A DNA stretch of 6,207 nt from Elusimicrobiota bacterium (lineage in GTDB: Bacteria > Elusimicrobiota > Elusimicrobia > FEN-1173): positions 1 through 6,207 of the forward strand of contig JACQPF010000364.1 in the NCBI GenBank assembly GCA_016207625.1. Direction: 5' to 3'. A program made the position numbers and the translations under genes. The notes under the pieces are model-generated. The model saw only the letters and a list, made by a program, of their open reading frames with translations. It was not told where the DNA came from and did no database searches. Every line of letters starts with the position of its first letter. Positions within the stretch are counted from its first letter, which is position 1. This document shows positions 5,890 through 6,207 of this stretch, in pieces.

Positions 5890-6207
5890 CTATTTCTTCG
5901 GCGCCAGCATGAGGATCAGCCGGTTGCCCAGAAGGATCGGGTTTGATTCCACCGTGGAAATTTCCGCCAGTTGTTCCTTCATCTTGTCCAACAGCCTGAC
6001 GCCCAAGTCCCGGTGCTCCATCTCGCGGCCGTGGAAAACCACGCTCACGCGAACCTTGTCCCGGCCTTCCAGGAACTTCTGCATGGCGCGGACTTTGGTT
6101 TCGAAGTCGTGCTCGCCGATTTTGGGGCGAAAACGGACTTCCTTGACGTGTCCGCCTTTTTGATGTTTCTTGGCCTCTTTGCGCTGTTTTTCCTTTTCGT
6201 AACGGTA
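5890..6207 (-). CDS. infC: Translation initiation factor IF-3, N-terminal part missing
   Basis: The frame is open from the right edge to a TAG at 5892-5890: 105 residues, no start in the window. IF3 binds the 30S subunit, keeps it apart from 50S and checks the start codon and initiator tRNA. What is seen is the end of the lysine-rich linker (YRYEKEKQRKEAKKHQK) and the whole C-terminal domain: VKEVRFRPKIGEHDFETKVR, FLEGRDKVRVSVVFHGREM, then the helix with LLDKMKEQL and the final strand NRLILMLAPKK. The N-terminal domain, about 70-75 residues, and the start codon (often a rare AUU in this gene) are off the window. The internal ATG at 6084 is not a start, because conserved sequence continues upstream of it. 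Confidence 0.97.
   Translation of the reverse strand, partial: YRYEKEKQRKEAKKHQKGGHVKEVRFRPKIGEHDFETKVRAMQKFLEGRDKVRVSVVFHGREMEHRDLGVRLLDKMKEQLAEISTVESNPILLGNRLILMLAPKK

Noticed and set aside
5890..6084. A separate 64-residue protein starting at the ATG at 6084
   Set aside because: The frame continues upstream with conserved IF3 sequence to the window edge, so this ATG is internal to infC.

Overview
The window carries one long block of genes, all on the minus strand, so it reads from right to left: infC (3' part), rpmI, rplT, a 265-bp mobile repeat, pheS, pheT, a predicted lipoprotein gene, and mltA (5' part). The first half is the widely conserved bacterial translation cluster: initiation factor IF3, ribosomal proteins L35 and L20, and the two subunits of phenylalanyl-tRNA synthetase. 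The last two genes belong to the cell envelope. A lipoprotein signal peptide and a periplasmic MltA-type lytic transglycosylase point to a diderm (Gram-negative) bacterium. The DNA is moderately GC-rich. L20 is divergent in its N-terminal half, and the synthetase alpha subunit has the four-cysteine insert that E. coli PheS lacks. This fits a lineage outside the well-studied Proteobacteria, perhaps a candidate phylum, but I cannot name a genus.

Layout from right to left: infC (>6207 to 5890) carries the end of the linker and the whole C-terminal domain of IF3. rpmI (5854-5654) overlaps rplT (5664-5308) by 11 nt. Between rplT and pheS lies a non-autonomous transposable element (5043-5307) with 31-bp terminal inverted repeats, flanked by a CTAG duplication that contains the rplT stop codon. 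pheS (5016-3964, GTG start) is followed after 1 nt by pheT (3962-1581). pheT overlaps by 4 nt a TTG-started gene for a 241-residue lipoprotein (1584-859). That gene overlaps the signal-peptide codons of mltA (881 to beyond position 1) by 23 nt. mltA runs off the left edge before the region for its catalytic aspartate.

The tight overlaps suggest one transcription unit with translational coupling, in which a murein-cleaving enzyme and a partner-like lipoprotein are tied to translation genes. The largest break is the repeat element, which widened the rplT-pheS gap from 22 nt to 291 nt without damaging either gene. The most interesting observations are this element (target duplication, nested palindrome, both strands open) and an apparent internal duplication in the unrecognised lipoprotein. 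I see no RNA genes, CRISPR array or convincing promoter in the window.
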